This document shows positions 1 through 9,112 of a stretch of 25,232 nt of DNA, in pieces; positions within the stretch are counted from its first letter, which is position 1, and every line of letters starts with the position of its first letter. The position numbers and the translations under genes are program-made. Source of the DNA: Streptomyces sp. WM6386 (GTDB taxonomy: Bacteria; Actinomycetota; Actinomycetes; Streptomycetales; Streptomycetaceae); the NCBI RefSeq assembly GCF_000972385.1, contig NZ_JXTE01000106.1, positions 1 through 25,232 of the forward strand, read 5' to 3'. The notes below the pieces were generated by a model. That model was not told the origin of the DNA and ran no database searches. It was given only the letters and a program-made list of their open reading frames with translations.

Positions 1-1
1 C

Positions 2-295
2 CCCGCCTTCGGCCTCGGCTCCTACACCGAACTCCAGTCGTCCAACCCCGCCGTCATCGCGTTCCTGCGCGAGTACGAGGACGACCTCGTCCTGTGCGTG
101 CACAACTTCTCCCGCTTCGCACAGCCCACCGAACTCGATCTCCGTGCTTTCGACGGACGCCACCCCGTGGAACTCATCGGCGGGGTCCGTTTTCCCGCCA
201 TCGGTGAACTGCCGTACCTGCTGACGCTGGCAGGGCACGGCTTCTACTGGTTCCGGCTCTCCCGAGTCGCATCCCGCATCGGCCACCGACCTTGA
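2..295 (+). CDS. treS: Trehalose synthase TreS, C-terminal part (gene starts outside the window)
   Basis: Only the last 97 residues are present, read in frame from base 2 to a TGA at 293-295. TreS is a GH13 enzyme that interconverts maltose and trehalose in the cytoplasm and, with maltokinase, feeds the GlgE glucan pathway. The visible part is the end of the catalytic barrel plus the C-terminal beta domain: a segment with LGSYTEL, then LCVHNFSRFAQPTELDL, and a closing GHGFYWFRL, which is characteristic of the TreS tail. The GlgE maltosyltransferase, also found in such operons, ends differently. The maltokinase gene follows after 28 bases, which supports the call. The final residues (SRVASRIGHRP) look like a variable tail. 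Confidence 0.9.
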   Translation, partial: PAFGLGSYTELQSSNPAVIAFLREYEDDLVLCVHNFSRFAQPTELDLRAFDGRHPVELIGGVRFPAIGELPYLLTLAGHGFYWFRLSRVASRIGHRP

Positions 296-323
296 ACATC
301 CGCCGGTGAAAGGAGGCGTCACC

Positions 324-1674
324 ATGCCGAAGACCGCATTCCCCCACCCGGGCAGCACGACCGCCCCCGGGCCCATGGCCTCGCTCGCCGGGCTGCTGCG
401 CGAGTGGCTGCCCCGGCAACGCTGGTTCGCGGGCAAGGACCGGCCCGTCTCGGACCTCTCGCTGCTGTCCATGACGGAGCTGTTCCCGGGCTGTCTGCAC
501 CTGCTGGTGCAGACCGGACACGCGGCCGTCCCCGCCCCCGGTGGCGGCACCGCCGCGACCGGCGACTGCTACCAGTTGCTGCTCGGCGTACGCAAGCACC
601 TGTCGCCGCGTCTCGGCCGGGCCCTCATCGGGCGGGCGGAGGAAGGACCGCTCGCCGGTCTGGCGGTCTACGACGCGCTCCAGGACCCGCGGGTCGCGCA
701 GCTGCTCCTGGAGCGGCTGCGGCACCCCGGCACGGCGGGCCCCCTGAGTTTCGAGGCCGACCCGTCCGCGTCCGTGCCCGCGGGGCTCGTACCGCGGATG
801 CTGGACGCCGAGCAGTCCAACTCCTCGCTGGTGTACGGGGACTCGTTCATCCTCAAGGTCTTCCGGCGTATCCAGCCCGGCGTCAACCCCGACCTGGAGG
901 TGCCGGGCGCACTGGCCGACCAGGGGTGCCGTCGGGTGCCCGCGCCGGTCGCCTGGTTCCGCACGACGCAGCCGCAGGAGGCGACGCTGGGGGTGCTCCA
1001 GCCCTTCCTGCCCGATGCGTCCGACGGCTGGACACTGGCTCTGCAGGCCCTCGCCTCCGGGGACGACTTCACAGCGAAGGCCCACGAGCTGGGGCAGGCC
1101 ACGGCGGAGGTGCACCTCGCGCTGGCCTCGGCCTTCCCGGCCCTGGCACACGCCGAGAACGACCGGACGGCGGCCGCGATGACCGAGCGGCTCCTGCGTA
1201 CCGGCGCTTCAGCCGTACGTTCCGGCGCTGCAGACCGCGTTCGCCGCGCTCTCCACCTGCGATCCCGGTCCGCCCGCCCAGCGCATCCACGGTGATCTGC
1301 ACCTGGGGCAGGTGCTGCGGGCCGGCCGCGAGTGGTTCGTGATCGACTTCGAGGGTGAGCCGTCCCGTCCCCTCGCCGAGCGCCGCAGCACCCACTCCCC
1401 CGTACGGGACATCGCCGGCATGCTGCGCTCCTTCGACTACGCCGCCCGCCAGCGCCGCCCCTGGCGTCCGGAGTGGGCGCGCCGCTGCCGTGAGGCCTAC
1501 TGCGCGGGGTACGCCTCGCTCGCCGGGTGGGACCCGCGCAAGAAGCACGGCATGCTGCGCGCCTACGAGACAGACCGCGCCGTCTACGAAGTCCTGTACG
1601 AGGCCCGGCACCGTCCCGACTGGCTGCCCGTGCCGATGGCGGCGATCGAGCGTCTCGCCGTGAGAGGAGCCTGA
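324..1674 (+). pseudogene. mak: Maltokinase (Pep2/Mak), interrupted by a frameshift near 1191-1198
   Basis: Maltokinase phosphorylates maltose with ATP to maltose 1-phosphate, the GlgE donor. The first part (324 to about 1193) reads MPKTAFPHPG and carries the N-terminal cap with LREWLPRQRWFAGKD. The second part continues in the next frame from about 1198: VPALQPYVPAL, the catalytic loop HGDLHLGQ and VIDFEGEPSRPLAERR, then the usual C-terminal helices to TGA 1672-1674. The span from start to stop is 1351 bases, not a multiple of three. About six residues normally lie between the MTERL and VPAL segments, so a loss of about 14 bases would explain the shift; that size is inferred from memory of the family. 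ATG 324 is preferred over GTG 306 because AGGAGG at 311-316 sits just before it. The break falls before the catalytic residues, so the product as read would be inactive. A sequencing or assembly error is possible. Confidence 0.88.
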
Positions 1675-1678
1675 AGCC

Positions 1679-3821
1679 ATGGCACTGCGCGACACCACAC
1701 CTCCCGAGGCCGGCGGACCACTCCCCTGCCGTGCCGCGCCTCCCCTGGACCCCGCCGACCGCACGCGGTTGCTGTCGGGCGCCCATCACGACCCGCACTC
1801 CCTGCTCGGCGCCCACCCGGTGCCGGGCGGCATCGCCTTCCGGACGCTGCGTCCCTTCGCCCGTGCCGTGGACGTGGTCGTCGAGGGGAAGCGCAGCGGA
1901 CTCTCTTCCGAGGGCGGCGGCCTCTTCTCCGGCGTACTCCCACTCGAGGCGATTCCCCCGTACACCCTGCTGGTCTCCTACGAGGACGACGACGAGCAGG
2001 AGGTGCACGACCCGTACCGCTTCCTGCCCGCCCTCGGTGACGTCGACCTGCATCTCATCCGTGAGGGCCGGCACGAGGAGCTGTGGAAGGCGCTCGGCGC
2101 GGAGCCCATGACCCACCAGGGCGTGACCGGCACCCGCTTCACGGTGTGGGCGCCCAACGCGCAGGGCGTGCGGGTCGCCGGGGAGTTCACCTGCTGGGAC
2201 GGGACGGCGTTCCCGATGCGCTCCCTCGGCGCGTCCGGGGTGTGGGAGCTGTTCCTGCCGGGCATCGGCGAGGGCGCACGGTACAAGTTCGAGATCACGT
2301 CCCGCTCCGGCGACCGCTTCCTGAAGGCGGACCCGATGGCCCGTCGTGCCGAGGTTCCTCCGGACACCGCGTCGATCGTGACCGTGTCGCACTACGCGTG
2401 GAGCGACGCCGAGTGGATGGCGCATCGGGGTGATGTTCCGGTGCACGAGGCGCCGTTCTCCGTGTACGAGGTGCATCTGCCGTCCTGGCGACCGGGGCTG
2501 ACGTACCGCCGACTCGCCGAGGAGCTACCGGTATACGTCAAGGATCTCGGCTTCACCCACGTCGAGCTGATGCCGGTCGCCCATCATCCCTTCAGCGGCT
2601 CCTGGGGCTATCAGGTGACCGGTTTCTACGCGCCGACGGCCCGGCTGGGCTCCCCGGACGACTTCAAGTACCTCGTCGACGCCCTGCACCGGGCCGGCCT
2701 CGGTGTGATCATGGACTGGGTTCCGGCTCATTTCCCCAAGGACGACTGGGCGTTGGGGCGGTTCGACGGGGAGCCGCTGTACGAGCCGGGAGACTGGCGG
2801 CGGGCCGAGCATCCGGACTGGGGAACGTACGAGTTCGACTTCGGTCGGGTCGAGGTGCGCAACTTCCTCGTCGCCAACGCCGTCTACTGGTGCGAGGAGT
2901 TCCACATCGACGGGCTGCGGGTGGACGCGGTCGCCTCGATGCTCTACCTCGACTACTCGCGCGACTCCGGCCAGTGGACGCCCAATGTGTTCGGCGGGCG
3001 CGAGGACCTGGACGCGATGGCGTTCCTCCAGGAGATGAACGCGACCGTGTACCGGCGGGTGCCGGGGGTCATGACGATCGCCGAGGAGTCCACCGCGTGG
3101 GACGGGGTGACGCGGCCCACGGAGAGCGGCGGTCTTGGCTTCGGCCTGAAGTGGAACATGGGCTGGATGCACGACTCCCTGGGCTACATCCAGCACGAGC
3201 CGGTCCACCGCAAATACCACCACCACGAGATGACCTTCTCCATGGTGTACGCCTACAGCGAGAACTACGTCCTGCCGATCTCCCACGACGAAGTCGTCCA
3301 CGGCAAACAGTCACTGGTGTCGAAGATGCCCGGCGACTGGTGGCAGCAACGCGCCACCCACCGCGCCTACCTCGCCTTCATGTGGGCCCACCCCGGCAAA
3401 CAACTCCTCTTCCCTCGACCCCGGCTACGGCGCCGAGCCCGATCATCGCGGAGTGCGGGACCTGGTCCGCGACCTGAACACCGTCTACCGCGCGACGCCC
3501 GCTCTGTGGCAGCGGGACACGGACCCCGGCGGCTTCCGGTGGATCGTGGGAGACGCGGCCGACGACAATGTCTTCGCCTTCCTGCGCCTCGACGCCGAAG
3601 GAACCCCCCTCCTCGCCGTCTCCAACTTCTCCCCCGTCGTCCGCCACGACTACCGGCTGGGCATCCCGGGGGACGTCCCCGCCTGGCAGGAGGTCCTCAA
3701 CACCGACGCGGACCGCTACGGCGGCGGTGCCGTCACCTGTTCCGACCCGGTGAAAGCTGAGGACGGTGTCGTACGGCTCACGCTGCCGCCGCTCGCAACC
3801 GTGTGGCTGTCTCCTGTGTGA
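1679..3821 (+). pseudogene. glgB: 1,4-alpha-glucan branching enzyme GlgB, internal deletion and frameshift near 3413
   Basis: GlgB (GH13) cuts alpha-1,4 chains and re-attaches them as alpha-1,6 branches in glycogen or GlgE-made glucan. The first frame (1679 to about 3412) has the N-terminal CBM48-like domains ([20 protein letters not shown]), barrel motifs [35 protein letters not shown] (nucleophile Asp), TIAEEST (acid Glu) and [10 protein letters not shown], and stops making sense after HPGKQLLF. The C-terminal part resumes in another frame from 3414 ([17 protein letters not shown]) through the beta domain to TGA at 3819-3821. The intervening family segment, normally starting MGQEFAQ and ending in a WW pair, is absent: about 21 residues, consistent with a loss of roughly 62 bases. 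Start to stop is 2143 bases, not a multiple of three. It follows maltokinase by 4 bases, with GAGGAG about 12 bases before the ATG. Confidence 0.9.
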
Positions 3822-3884
3822 TCAGCCGTCTCCTGGGCAGTCGGGGCGTACGACCTCGTCGTCGCGGCAGAAGGGCAGCTTCAC

Positions 3885-4970
3885 GTGCGCACCGTCGGAG
3901 TGGAGGAGGAACTCCTCCTGGTCGCCCCGGAGACCGGCGAACCACGAGCGCGGTCGGCCGCGGTGCTCGCCCGTGTCGCGCACGACGGCACGAACGGTGA
4001 CGTCTTCGAGAAGGAGCTCCACAACCAGATGCTCGAGTTCGCCACCCATCCCCAGTCGGAGATGGCGGAACTCGCTGCGGAGATCGTCCGCTGCCGCAAG
4101 GAGGCGGCCCGGCACGCCGGGGAGATCGGCTGTGCCGTCGCCGCGCTCGCGTCGTCGCCGCTGCCCGTCAGCCCCTCGGTCGGAATGGGGCGGCGCTACC
4201 AGTGGATGGCGGAGCAGTACGGCATCACCAGCAATGATCTCGTCCTGGGATGTCATGTCCATGTATCCGTCGACTCCGACGACGAGGGCGTCGGCGTGAT
4301 CGACCAGATGCAGCCCTGGCTGCCGGTGCTGGCGGCGCTGAGTGCCAACTCCCCGTTCTGGCAGGGTGAGGACACGCGGTACAGCAGCTATCGCAGCCGG
4401 GTGTGGCAGCGGTGGCCGTCGGCCGGTCCGACCGAGGTGTTCGGCTCGGCCGAGTGCTATCACCGGCGGGTGGCGGACATGGTGGCGACCGGTGTGATCC
4501 TCGACGAGGCCATGGTCTACTTCGACGCGCGGCTCTCCCAGCGGTACCCGACGGTGGAGCTCCGGGTCGCGGACGTCTGTCTGCACGCGTCCACAGCCGC
4601 GCTCATCGCCACCCTCGCCCGCGGCCTCGTCGAGACATCGGCGCGTGAGTGGCGCGCGGGCCGAAAGCCGTGGGGACACAGTGTGAGCCTGCTGCGACTG
4701 GCCGCCTGGCGGGCCGCCCGGTCGGGCCTGACGGAGGAGCTGCTGCATCCGGCCACCATGCGACGGCTGCCCGCGGAGACGGTCGTACGGTCACTTCTCG
4801 ACCACGTCGGCGACGCACTGGCCGAAACCGGCGACCTCGACCGGGCGAAGGAAGGCTGTGCCGAGTTGTTGCGGCGCGGGAACGGCGCGCGCATCCAGCG
4901 GGAGCTGATGGCCCGGACCGGGAGCCTGCGGGAGGTCGTCACGGAGTGCGTGCGCCACACGCAGGAATAG
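3885..4970 (+). CDS. Carboxylate-amine ligase, YbdK/GCS2 family (glutamate-cysteine ligase type 2)
   Basis: This 361-residue protein belongs to the GCS2 family of ATP-dependent carboxylate-amine ligases, whose best-known activity is weak glutamate-cysteine ligation. Visible landmarks are the N-terminal VGVEEELLLV, the metal/ATP-site segment FEKELHNQMLEFATHP, LGCHVHVSV in the core, FWQGEDTRYSSYRSRVWQRWP, and VELRVADVCLH near residue 225. Length matches the family. The GTG start at 3885 puts VGVEEE at residue 4, as usual in homologues; AAGGGCAG lies upstream. It starts 63 bases after glgB on the same strand, so it may be read with the glucan genes, though no functional link is obvious. The true substrate cannot be told from sequence; Streptomyces often hold several paralogues. 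Confidence 0.88.
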   Translation: MRTVGVEEELLLVAPETGEPRARSAAVLARVAHDGTNGDVFEKELHNQMLEFATHPQSEMAELAAEIVRCRKEAARHAGEIGCAVAALASSPLPVSPSVGMGRRYQWMAEQYGITSNDLVLGCHVHVSVDSDDEGVGVIDQMQPWLPVLAALSANSPFWQGEDTRYSSYRSRVWQRWPSAGPTEVFGSAECYHRRVADMVATGVILDEAMVYFDARLSQRYPTVELRVADVCLHASTAALIATLARGLVETSAREWRAGRKPWGHSVSLLRLAAWRAARSGLTEELLHPATMRRLPAETVVRSLLDHVGDALAETGDLDRAKEGCAELLRRGNGARIQRELMARTGSLREVVTECVRHTQE

Positions 4971-5056
4971 GAGCGGTCTCCGGGCCCCCACCCCCTCCGA
5001 GATCATCACGTCGGAGCCAGTTGTCGAATACCTGCATCGAACGCGCTCACCTCGGC

Positions 5057-5091
5057 TAGATTCGGGCACCGCCGATAACAGTTCTCATCGG
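5057..5091 (+). promoter_or_regulatory. Possible promoter -10 and leader hairpin before the acyl-CoA ligase gene
   Basis: The 155-base gap between the ligase-like gene and the acyl-CoA ligase contains TAGATT at 5057-5062, a plausible -10 element, without a convincing -35 at 17-18 bases. Just downstream, CCGAT (5072-5076) and ATCGG (5087-5091) form an inverted repeat that extends by a G-U and a C-G pair. It could be a leader hairpin or an operator. Motif-level evidence only. Confidence 0.3.
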
Positions 5092-5125
5092 TGGAGTCAC
5101 ACCCCGTACACATCAGGAGCAGCGC

Positions 5126-7030
5126 ATGCGCGACCTCGCCCTCGCTCCCCCGTCCGTCTCGCCGCTGACGGGCGGACTCGCCGACAGCGTCTTCGAGACG
5201 GCCGCCCGCAACCCCACCCTGCCGATGCTCGCGCGCCGCCCCGCCCCCTCCGCCACGACCTGGGAGGAGGTGACCGCCGTGGAGGTGCGGGACGAGGTCG
5301 TCGACCTCGCCAAGGGCCTGGTCGCCTCCGGGATCGCCCCCGGCAACCGCGTGGCGATCATGGCGCGCACCCGGTACGAGTGGACGGTTCTCAGCCATGC
5401 GCTGTGGGCCGTCGGCGCCGAGGTCGTGCCCATCTATCCGACGTCGTCACGCGATCAGGTGGCCTGGATCCTGCGGGACGCGGACTGTGTCGGCGTGGTC
5501 GTCGAGGACGAGCAGAGCGTGATGACGGTCGGCTCGGTGTGCGCGTCGCTGCCACGGCTGCGCCACGTCTGGCAGCTGGACGACGGGTCGCTGGAACAGC
5601 TCGTGAAGCGGGGCGAGTTCATCCCGTTCACCACGGTCGAGTCGCTGCGTCGCATCGTGCTGCCGGACTCCACCGCGGCCGTCGTCTACACCTCCGGCAC
5701 CACGGGCCGGCCGCTGGGCTGCGCACTGAGCCACCGAGGTCTGGCGAGCGCCTGCGACATCCTGCTGGAGGGGTGGGGCCACACGGTGGTGCCGCCGGGC
5801 GGCCAGGGCTCGGTCCTCGCCTTCCTGCCCTTCTCCCATGTGTACGGCCTGCTGGTGCAGAGCCTGTGCATCCGCGGCAGTCTGGTGATGGCCCACGAGC
5901 CCGACCTGAGCTCCGAGACGTTGTCGGCGTCCCTGCTCTCGTTCCGGCCCACCTACTTCTGCGGCGTGCCCTCGCTCTTCGAGAAGATCTACAAGAACTT
6001 CCTGCGGATGGCCCAACAGGCGGGTCGCGGCGCCCTGTTCGAGCGGGCCGCGGAGACGGCACGGGACTTCGCGGCGGCCGTCGAACGCCATCGGCTGGGA
6101 CTGGGACCGGGCCCCGCCCTGGATCTGCGGCTCCAGCACGCGCTGTACGAGCGGACGGTGTACCGCAGACTGCGGGCCGCGCTGGGTGGCCGCGTGCTCC
6201 GCGCGGCCTCGGGCGGCTCACCGCTGGGCCGCGAACTCTGTCTGTTCTACGAGGGCATCGGCATCTATGTGAACGACGCCTACGGGCTGACGGAGACGAG
6301 CGGCGGCGTCACGGCACAGCCCGTGGGCCGGGAGAAGTCGGGCTCGGTCGGCCGGCCCCTGCCGGGCACGGACATCCGGCTGGCCGCCGACGGTGAGATC
6401 CTGGTGCACGGCCCTTCGGTGTTCCAGGGATACGTCAACGACGAGGCCGCCACCCGGGCCGCGCTGGGCAGCGGATGGCTGGCCACGGGCGACCTCGGGC
6501 AGCTGGACCCCGAGGGCTATCTCACGATCACCGGCCGCAAGAAGGACGTCATCATCACCAGTGGGGGCAAGAGCGTGGCCCCGGCCTTCCTGGAGCAGCG
6601 GCTGCGTATGCATCCGCTCATCCATCAGGCGGTCCTCGTGGGTGACAACCGCCCCTGTGTGGGTGCCTTGATCACACTGGACCCGGAGTTCCTCGTCCAC
6701 TGGCGCGGCGGACTCGCGCTGCCGGGTGACGCACCGAGCCGGGAGGCGCGCGAGGAGAACGCGCTGCGGGAGGAGATCGGGCGCGCGGTGGCCGCGGCGA
6801 ACAGTTCCGTCTCCCGTTCGGAGTCCATCCGCGTGTTCCGGGTTCTGCCGGAGTCCTTCGACCGCACCAGCACGCTGCTCACACCGTCGATGAAGCTGCG
6901 CCGGGACGCGATCGTCGAGCACTACGCGTTCGAGATCGACGCGATGTACCAGGCACGCTCGCGCGCCCCGCGACAGCAGATGGCGGACGAGGTCACGGGC
7001 TGGGACGACTCGGACAACGTGTTCCGGTGA
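5126..7030 (+). CDS. Long-chain fatty acyl-CoA ligase (AMP-dependent synthetase, FadD15-like)
   Basis: A 634-residue adenylate-forming enzyme that activates a fatty acid to an acyl-AMP and then an acyl-CoA. Core motifs are all present: the phosphate-binding loop VVYTSGTTGRPLGC near residue 190, FLPFSHVYG, the YGLTETSGG motif near residue 387, and TGDLGQLDPEGYLTITGRKKD, which leads to the hinge and the C-terminal lid (IITSGGKSVAP). The long insert after PTYFCGVPSLFEKIY and the overall length fit the long-chain group. The ATG at 5126 has AGGAGC eight bases upstream. The stop overlaps a GTG codon (7027) in frame with the next gene, so the two may be translationally coupled. Substrate chain length is not predictable from this. 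Confidence 0.9.
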   Translation: MRDLALAPPSVSPLTGGLADSVFETAARNPTLPMLARRPAPSATTWEEVTAVEVRDEVVDLAKGLVASGIAPGNRVAIMARTRYEWTVLSHALWAVGAEVVPIYPTSSRDQVAWILRDADCVGVVVEDEQSVMTVGSVCASLPRLRHVWQLDDGSLEQLVKRGEFIPFTTVESLRRIVLPDSTAAVVYTSGTTGRPLGCALSHRGLASACDILLEGWGHTVVPPGGQGSVLAFLPFSHVYGLLVQSLCIRGSLVMAHEPDLSSETLSASLLSFRPTYFCGVPSLFEKIYKNFLRMAQQAGRGALFERAAETARDFAAAVERHRLGLGPGPALDLRLQHALYERTVYRRLRAALGGRVLRAASGGSPLGRELCLFYEGIGIYVNDAYGLTETSGGVTAQPVGREKSGSVGRPLPGTDIRLAADGEILVHGPSVFQGYVNDEAATRAALGSGWLATGDLGQLDPEGYLTITGRKKDVIITSGGKSVAPAFLEQRLRMHPLIHQAVLVGDNRPCVGALITLDPEFLVHWRGGLALPGDAPSREAREENALREEIGRAVAAANSSVSRSESIRVFRVLPESFDRTSTLLTPSMKLRRDAIVEHYAFEIDAMYQARSRAPRQQMADEVTGWDDSDNVFR

Positions 7031-7143
7031 CCTGGTCGGGTCCCGGGAGTCCGATTGACCTCAGCGCCCCCGGGAACTCGCAGAAGTGGCGCCCACGACG
7101 AGCGCCGTACAGGACTGGCACACGAACCAGGCGGGAAGCACCA

Positions 7144-7548
7144 TTGGCCTCCTTGGAGATCCCGAGTCGCACCACGAGTTTTGCGGGTGAGCCGCGGAGC
7201 GTCACAGCTGCGCGGATCGCCGCGGACGAGTTCCTGTACGGGCTCGCACAAGCCTCGCCGCCCGCGACGCCCGAGCACTGGGACGACATCCTGCTCGTCG
7301 TCACGGAGCTGGCCGCCAACGCCGTCCAGTACGCCCCGGGCCCTTTCGACCTGTCCATGCGCCGCACCTTCGACGGCGTCCATGTGACCCTCCACGACAC
7401 GAATCCCACCCCGCCGGCCCCGCGTTCCTTTCACCCGAGCAACGGCGGTGGCGGTGTCGGCTGGCATCTGATCTACGCCCTGTGCGACCAGGTGAGTGTG
7501 GTGACGGAGGGCCGCGGCAAGGACGTGCACGTGTTTCTGCCCTGGTGA
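7144..7548 (+). CDS. Small HATPase-domain protein, RsbW-like anti-sigma/regulatory kinase
   Basis: About 134 residues with a GHKL ATPase fold of the kind used by Streptomyces RsbW-like regulators, which bind or phosphorylate sigma factors or anti-anti-sigma proteins. The N box is LLVVTELAANAVQYA, followed by a degenerate G1 region (LHDTNP) and GGGGVGWHLIYALCD as the G2-type glycine loop. The start is uncertain: the frame is open back to a GTG at 7027 overlapping the upstream stop, but the residues before TTG 7144 are Arg/Pro-rich and unlike a folded domain, whereas TTG 7144 (MASLEIPSR) has GGCGGGA upstream. The acyl-CoA ligase precedes it. No sigma or anti-anti-sigma gene is adjacent, so its partner is probably elsewhere. 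Confidence 0.78.
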   Translation: MASLEIPSRTTSFAGEPRSVTAARIAADEFLYGLAQASPPATPEHWDDILLVVTELAANAVQYAPGPFDLSMRRTFDGVHVTLHDTNPTPPAPRSFHPSNGGGGVGWHLIYALCDQVSVVTEGRGKDVHVFLPW

Positions 7549-7571
7549 GACACACGACATTCACTCGCAGC

Positions 7572-7589
7572 CGGTGCGCGGGCGCACCG
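7572..7589 (+). terminator. GC-rich hairpin after the HATPase gene
   Basis: CGGTGCGC and GCGCACCG form an 8-base-pair perfect inverted repeat with a 2-base centre (more likely a 7-bp stem with a 4-base loop), 23 bases after the stop at 7548. There is no T-run, but such stems commonly end transcripts in Streptomyces. It separates the acyl-CoA ligase/HATPase pair from the flavoprotein gene. The rest of the gap to 7747 shows no convincing promoter. Confidence 0.5.
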
Positions 7590-7747
7590 TGAGGGGCATG
7601 GTGGTGCACGACGCTTTCGTCTGCCTGCCGCACCCGGCTGGCGGAACGGCTTGAGGCACGGTGGGATCGATGTTGCGAAGCGGAGATCCAGGGCAGGCGA
7701 ACGGCGTCCGACTCGGACCGCCGGAGCCGCAGAAGGGAAGAAAGACC

Positions 7748-9112
7748 GTGACACGACCCAGGATCCTGGTGGTTGGCGCAGGCTTCGCCGGCGTGGAATG
7801 CGTTCGCCGGCTGGAACGCAAACTCGCCCTCGACGAGGCCGACGTCACGTTGGTGACGCCGTTCGCCTACCAGCTCTATCTTCCGCTGCTCCCCCAGGTC
7901 GCCTCCGGGGTGCTGACGCCCCAGTCGATCGCCGTCTCACTGCGCCGCAGCAAGAAGTACCGCACCCGGATCATCCCGGGCGGTGCCATCGGCGTGGACC
8001 TCAAGTCCAAGGTCTGCGTGATCCGCACCATCACCGACGAGATCGTCGACGAGCCGTACGACTACATCGTGCTGGCCCCCGGCAGCGTCACCCGCACCTT
8101 CGACATCCCCGGACTCACCGACCACGCGTTCGGCATGAAGACCCTCGCCGAGGCCGCCTATGTCCGTGACCACGTCATCGCGCAGCTCGACCTCGCCGAC
8201 GCCAGCCAGGACGAGGCCGAACGTGCCTCGCGGCTGCAGTTCGTGGTCGTCGGCGGCGGCTACGCGGGCACCGAGACCGCGGCATGCCTGCAGAAGCTCA
8301 CCCACGCCGCCGTCAAGCGTTACCCGCGCATCGATCCGGGGCTCATCAAGTGGCACCTGATCGACATCGCGCCCAAGCTGATGCCCGAGCTGGGCGACAA
8401 GCTGGGCAGCACCGCGCAGCGGATCCTCACCAAGCGCGGCATCGAGATCTCGCTGGGCACGTCCATCGCCAAGGCGGGCCCCGAGGAGGTCACCTTCACC
8501 GACGGCCGGGTGGTCCCCACCCGCACCCTGATCTGGACCGCCGGCGTGGTCGCGAGCCCGCTCATCGCGACGCTCGGCGCGGAGACGGTCCGAGGGCGGC
8601 TCGCGGTCACCGCCGACATGAAACTGCCGGGCCACGACGGGGTGTTCGCGCTCGGTGACTCCGCCGCGGTGCCCGACGAGGCCAAGGACGAGGAGGGCGC
8701 GGTCTGCCCGCCCACGGCCCAGCACGCGATGCGGCAGGGCAAGCACGTCGCCGACAACGTCATCGCCACCCTGCGGGGGCAGTCGACGACGCCCTACAGC
8801 CACAAGGACCTCGGACTCGTCGTCGACCTCGGCGGCAAGGACGCCGTGTCCAAGCCGCTCGGCATCGAACTGCGCGGCCTGCCCGCCCAGGCCGCGGCCC
8901 GCGGCTACCACTGGGCGGCGCTGCGCACCAACGTCGCCAAGGTGCGCGTCGCGACCAACTGGACGCTCAACGCCCTCGCGGGCGACGATTTCGTGCGCAC
9001 CGGCTTCCAGGCCCGCAAGGCCGCCAAGCTCCACGACTTCGAGTACACCAACGCGTATCTGACGCCGGAGCAGGTCCAGGCGCATGTCGAGGGGACGGAC
9101 CGTCAGGAGTAG
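7748..9112 (+). CDS. NAD(P)/FAD-dependent oxidoreductase, type II NADH dehydrogenase-like
   Basis: A 454-residue flavoprotein of the NDH-2 family, which passes electrons from NADH to quinone at the inner face of the membrane without pumping protons. The FAD-binding Rossmann motif is at the N-terminus (ILVVGAGFAGVE), the NAD-binding one near residue 170 (FVVVGGGYAGTETAACL), and the second FAD contact at VFALGDSAAV. YQLYLPLLPQVASG early in the protein and PPTAQHAMRQGKHVADN after the FAD motif are typical of this group. The GTG at 7748 is preferred over in-frame starts upstream because GGGAAG sits just before it and homologues begin right before the FAD motif. The downstream FUSC gene overlaps its end by 29 bases if ATG 9084 is used. 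Confidence 0.88.
   Translation: MTRPRILVVGAGFAGVECVRRLERKLALDEADVTLVTPFAYQLYLPLLPQVASGVLTPQSIAVSLRRSKKYRTRIIPGGAIGVDLKSKVCVIRTITDEIVDEPYDYIVLAPGSVTRTFDIPGLTDHAFGMKTLAEAAYVRDHVIAQLDLADASQDEAERASRLQFVVVGGGYAGTETAACLQKLTHAAVKRYPRIDPGLIKWHLIDIAPKLMPELGDKLGSTAQRILTKRGIEISLGTSIAKAGPEEVTFTDGRVVPTRTLIWTAGVVASPLIATLGAETVRGRLAVTADMKLPGHDGVFALGDSAAVPDEAKDEEGAVCPPTAQHAMRQGKHVADNVIATLRGQSTTPYSHKDLGLVVDLGGKDAVSKPLGIELRGLPAQAAARGYHWAALRTNVAKVRVATNWTLNALAGDDFVRTGFQARKAAKLHDFEYTNAYLTPEQVQAHVEGTDRQE

Noticed and set aside
306..323. GTG at 306 as the maltokinase start
   Set aside because: The ribosome site AGGAGG lies between this codon and ATG 324, and the residues it would add are encoded by the ribosome site itself.
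668..2476. Long minus-strand open frame opposite maltokinase and glgB
   Set aside because: Composition is Arg/Pro/Gly-rich with no recognisable domain; the plus-strand frames carry unmistakable enzyme motifs.
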